Positions 63,713 through 64,000 of a DNA stretch of 64,000 nt are shown here, piece after piece (position 1 is the stretch's first letter; every line of letters starts with the position of its first letter). Both the position numbers and the translations under genes were made by a program. The notes under the pieces are model-generated. The model was not told where the DNA came from and did not search any database. It saw only the letters and a list, made by a program, of their open reading frames with translations. The stretch is from an uncultured Hungatella sp. (GTDB lineage Bacteria > Bacillota > Clostridia > Lachnospirales > Lachnospiraceae), in NCBI GenBank assembly GCA_947089145.1, contig CAMUJH010000002.1, positions 90,146 to 154,145 on the forward strand, read 5' to 3'.

Positions 63713-64000
63713 TCAGCGCTTGCCGGCTGAAAAGACAGCCGCCTCCTTCACCCATCCCATCAGCTCATCATCGACCTCCCCAGTCCCGGAAACCAGGACA
63801 TGGTGGGTAAAACGTCCGGGGTACGGCTCCACCGCCGCATCTACACGCGGGGACTCCAAACGGTATCCCAGCCCAAAAGTCACCACAATATAAACCTTCG
63901 GCCGCTCCTTCGCTTTTTGCACCGGCAGGAAAGAAACGAAAGCAAACTGACGTCTGTTGGAAAAAGCGATCTGCGTCTTCTGCACTTTGACCTTCACGCC
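63713..64000 (-). CDS. DUF5655 domain protein, C-terminal part (cut by window edge)
   Basis: The frame is open to the right edge, so the N-terminus lies outside the window. The visible 95 residues ([58 protein letters not shown]) match the DUF5655 domain, usually the C-terminal unit of small cytosolic proteins of unknown function. The GTG near 63997 is unlikely to be the true start. Confidence 0.85.
   Translation of the reverse strand, partial: GVKVKVQKTQIAFSNRRQFAFVSFLPVQKAKERPKVYIVVTFGLGYRLESPRVDAAVEPYPGRFTHHVLVSGTGEVDDELMGWVKEAAVFSAGKR

Overview
The window reads as chromosomal DNA of an anaerobic Firmicute, most likely a gut-type Lachnospiraceae (Clostridium cluster XIVa). Reasons: moderate GC by eye with sharp sigma-A promoters and strong GGAGG ribosome binding sites, a GntR-mcsA-mcsB-clpC operon, a sodium-translocating decarboxylase operon, DUF6465, DUF1576 and DUF368 proteins, and MATE and ROK genes. 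The genus cannot be fixed from the sequence. Most genes lie on the minus strand.

Layout. 1-13 kb: the end of a DUF368 membrane protein, a polar amino acid ABC transporter, a YczE/YitT-like membrane protein behind a terminator-bearing leader, a TPP-riboswitch-controlled NMT1/THI5-like lipoprotein, an EF-G paralogue, a zinc alcohol dehydrogenase divergent from a ROK regulator, and a TrpXYZ-type ABC transporter. 13-21 kb: dipeptidase, radA, an unknown gene, and the protein quality-control operon clpC-mcsB-mcsA with a GntR regulator at its head. A 132-bp dispersed palindromic repeat sits between mcsB and clpC, and McsB has lost residues normally needed for arginine kinase activity. 21-26 kb: three secreted or surface genes (glucosaminidase, a chimeric small membrane protein, a cohesin-domain membrane protein) that look shaped by tandem duplication. 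26-33 kb: a sodium-pump decarboxylase/transcarboxylase operon (MmdA, OadG, BCCP, OadB, OadA), then a DD-carboxypeptidase divergent from DNA polymerase IV.

34-58 kb holds the most unusual content: two separate non-canonical Hsp70 loci. Locus A (35-40 kb) pairs an HscC-like Hsp70 with a 1131-residue J-like/TPR protein. Locus B (53.7-57.7 kb) is a self-contained GrpE-like, Hsp70, J-like/TPR/SEC-C operon running into a MATE gene. In both J-like proteins the catalytic HPD tripeptide is replaced (NPE and TPE). Between them lie RluA and RsmF-type RNA modification enzymes, a DUF1576 transporter-like protein, a HerA-like ATPase, DUF6465, a radical SAM protein, a MATE transporter behind an attenuator leader (possible guanidine-IV riboswitch), a polysaccharide deacetylase, a DUF362 protein and a patatin phospholipase.

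58.6-64 kb: a tRNA-Ser(CGA) preceded by a tRNA-Ser remnant that lacks its T-arm marks a change to more AT-rich accessory DNA. This part holds small stand-alone genes (YdeI, TfoX C-terminal, DUF3795, DUF2200, DUF5655), decayed genes (DUF1016 nuclease, histidine phosphatase, IS4-like transposase fragment) and the second, complete copy of the dispersed repeat.

Working together: clpC/mcsAB and the two Hsp70 systems point to heavy investment in protein quality control. The decarboxylase operon links carboxylic-acid metabolism to a sodium gradient. Riboswitch or attenuator leaders control thiamine-precursor uptake and drug/metabolite efflux.
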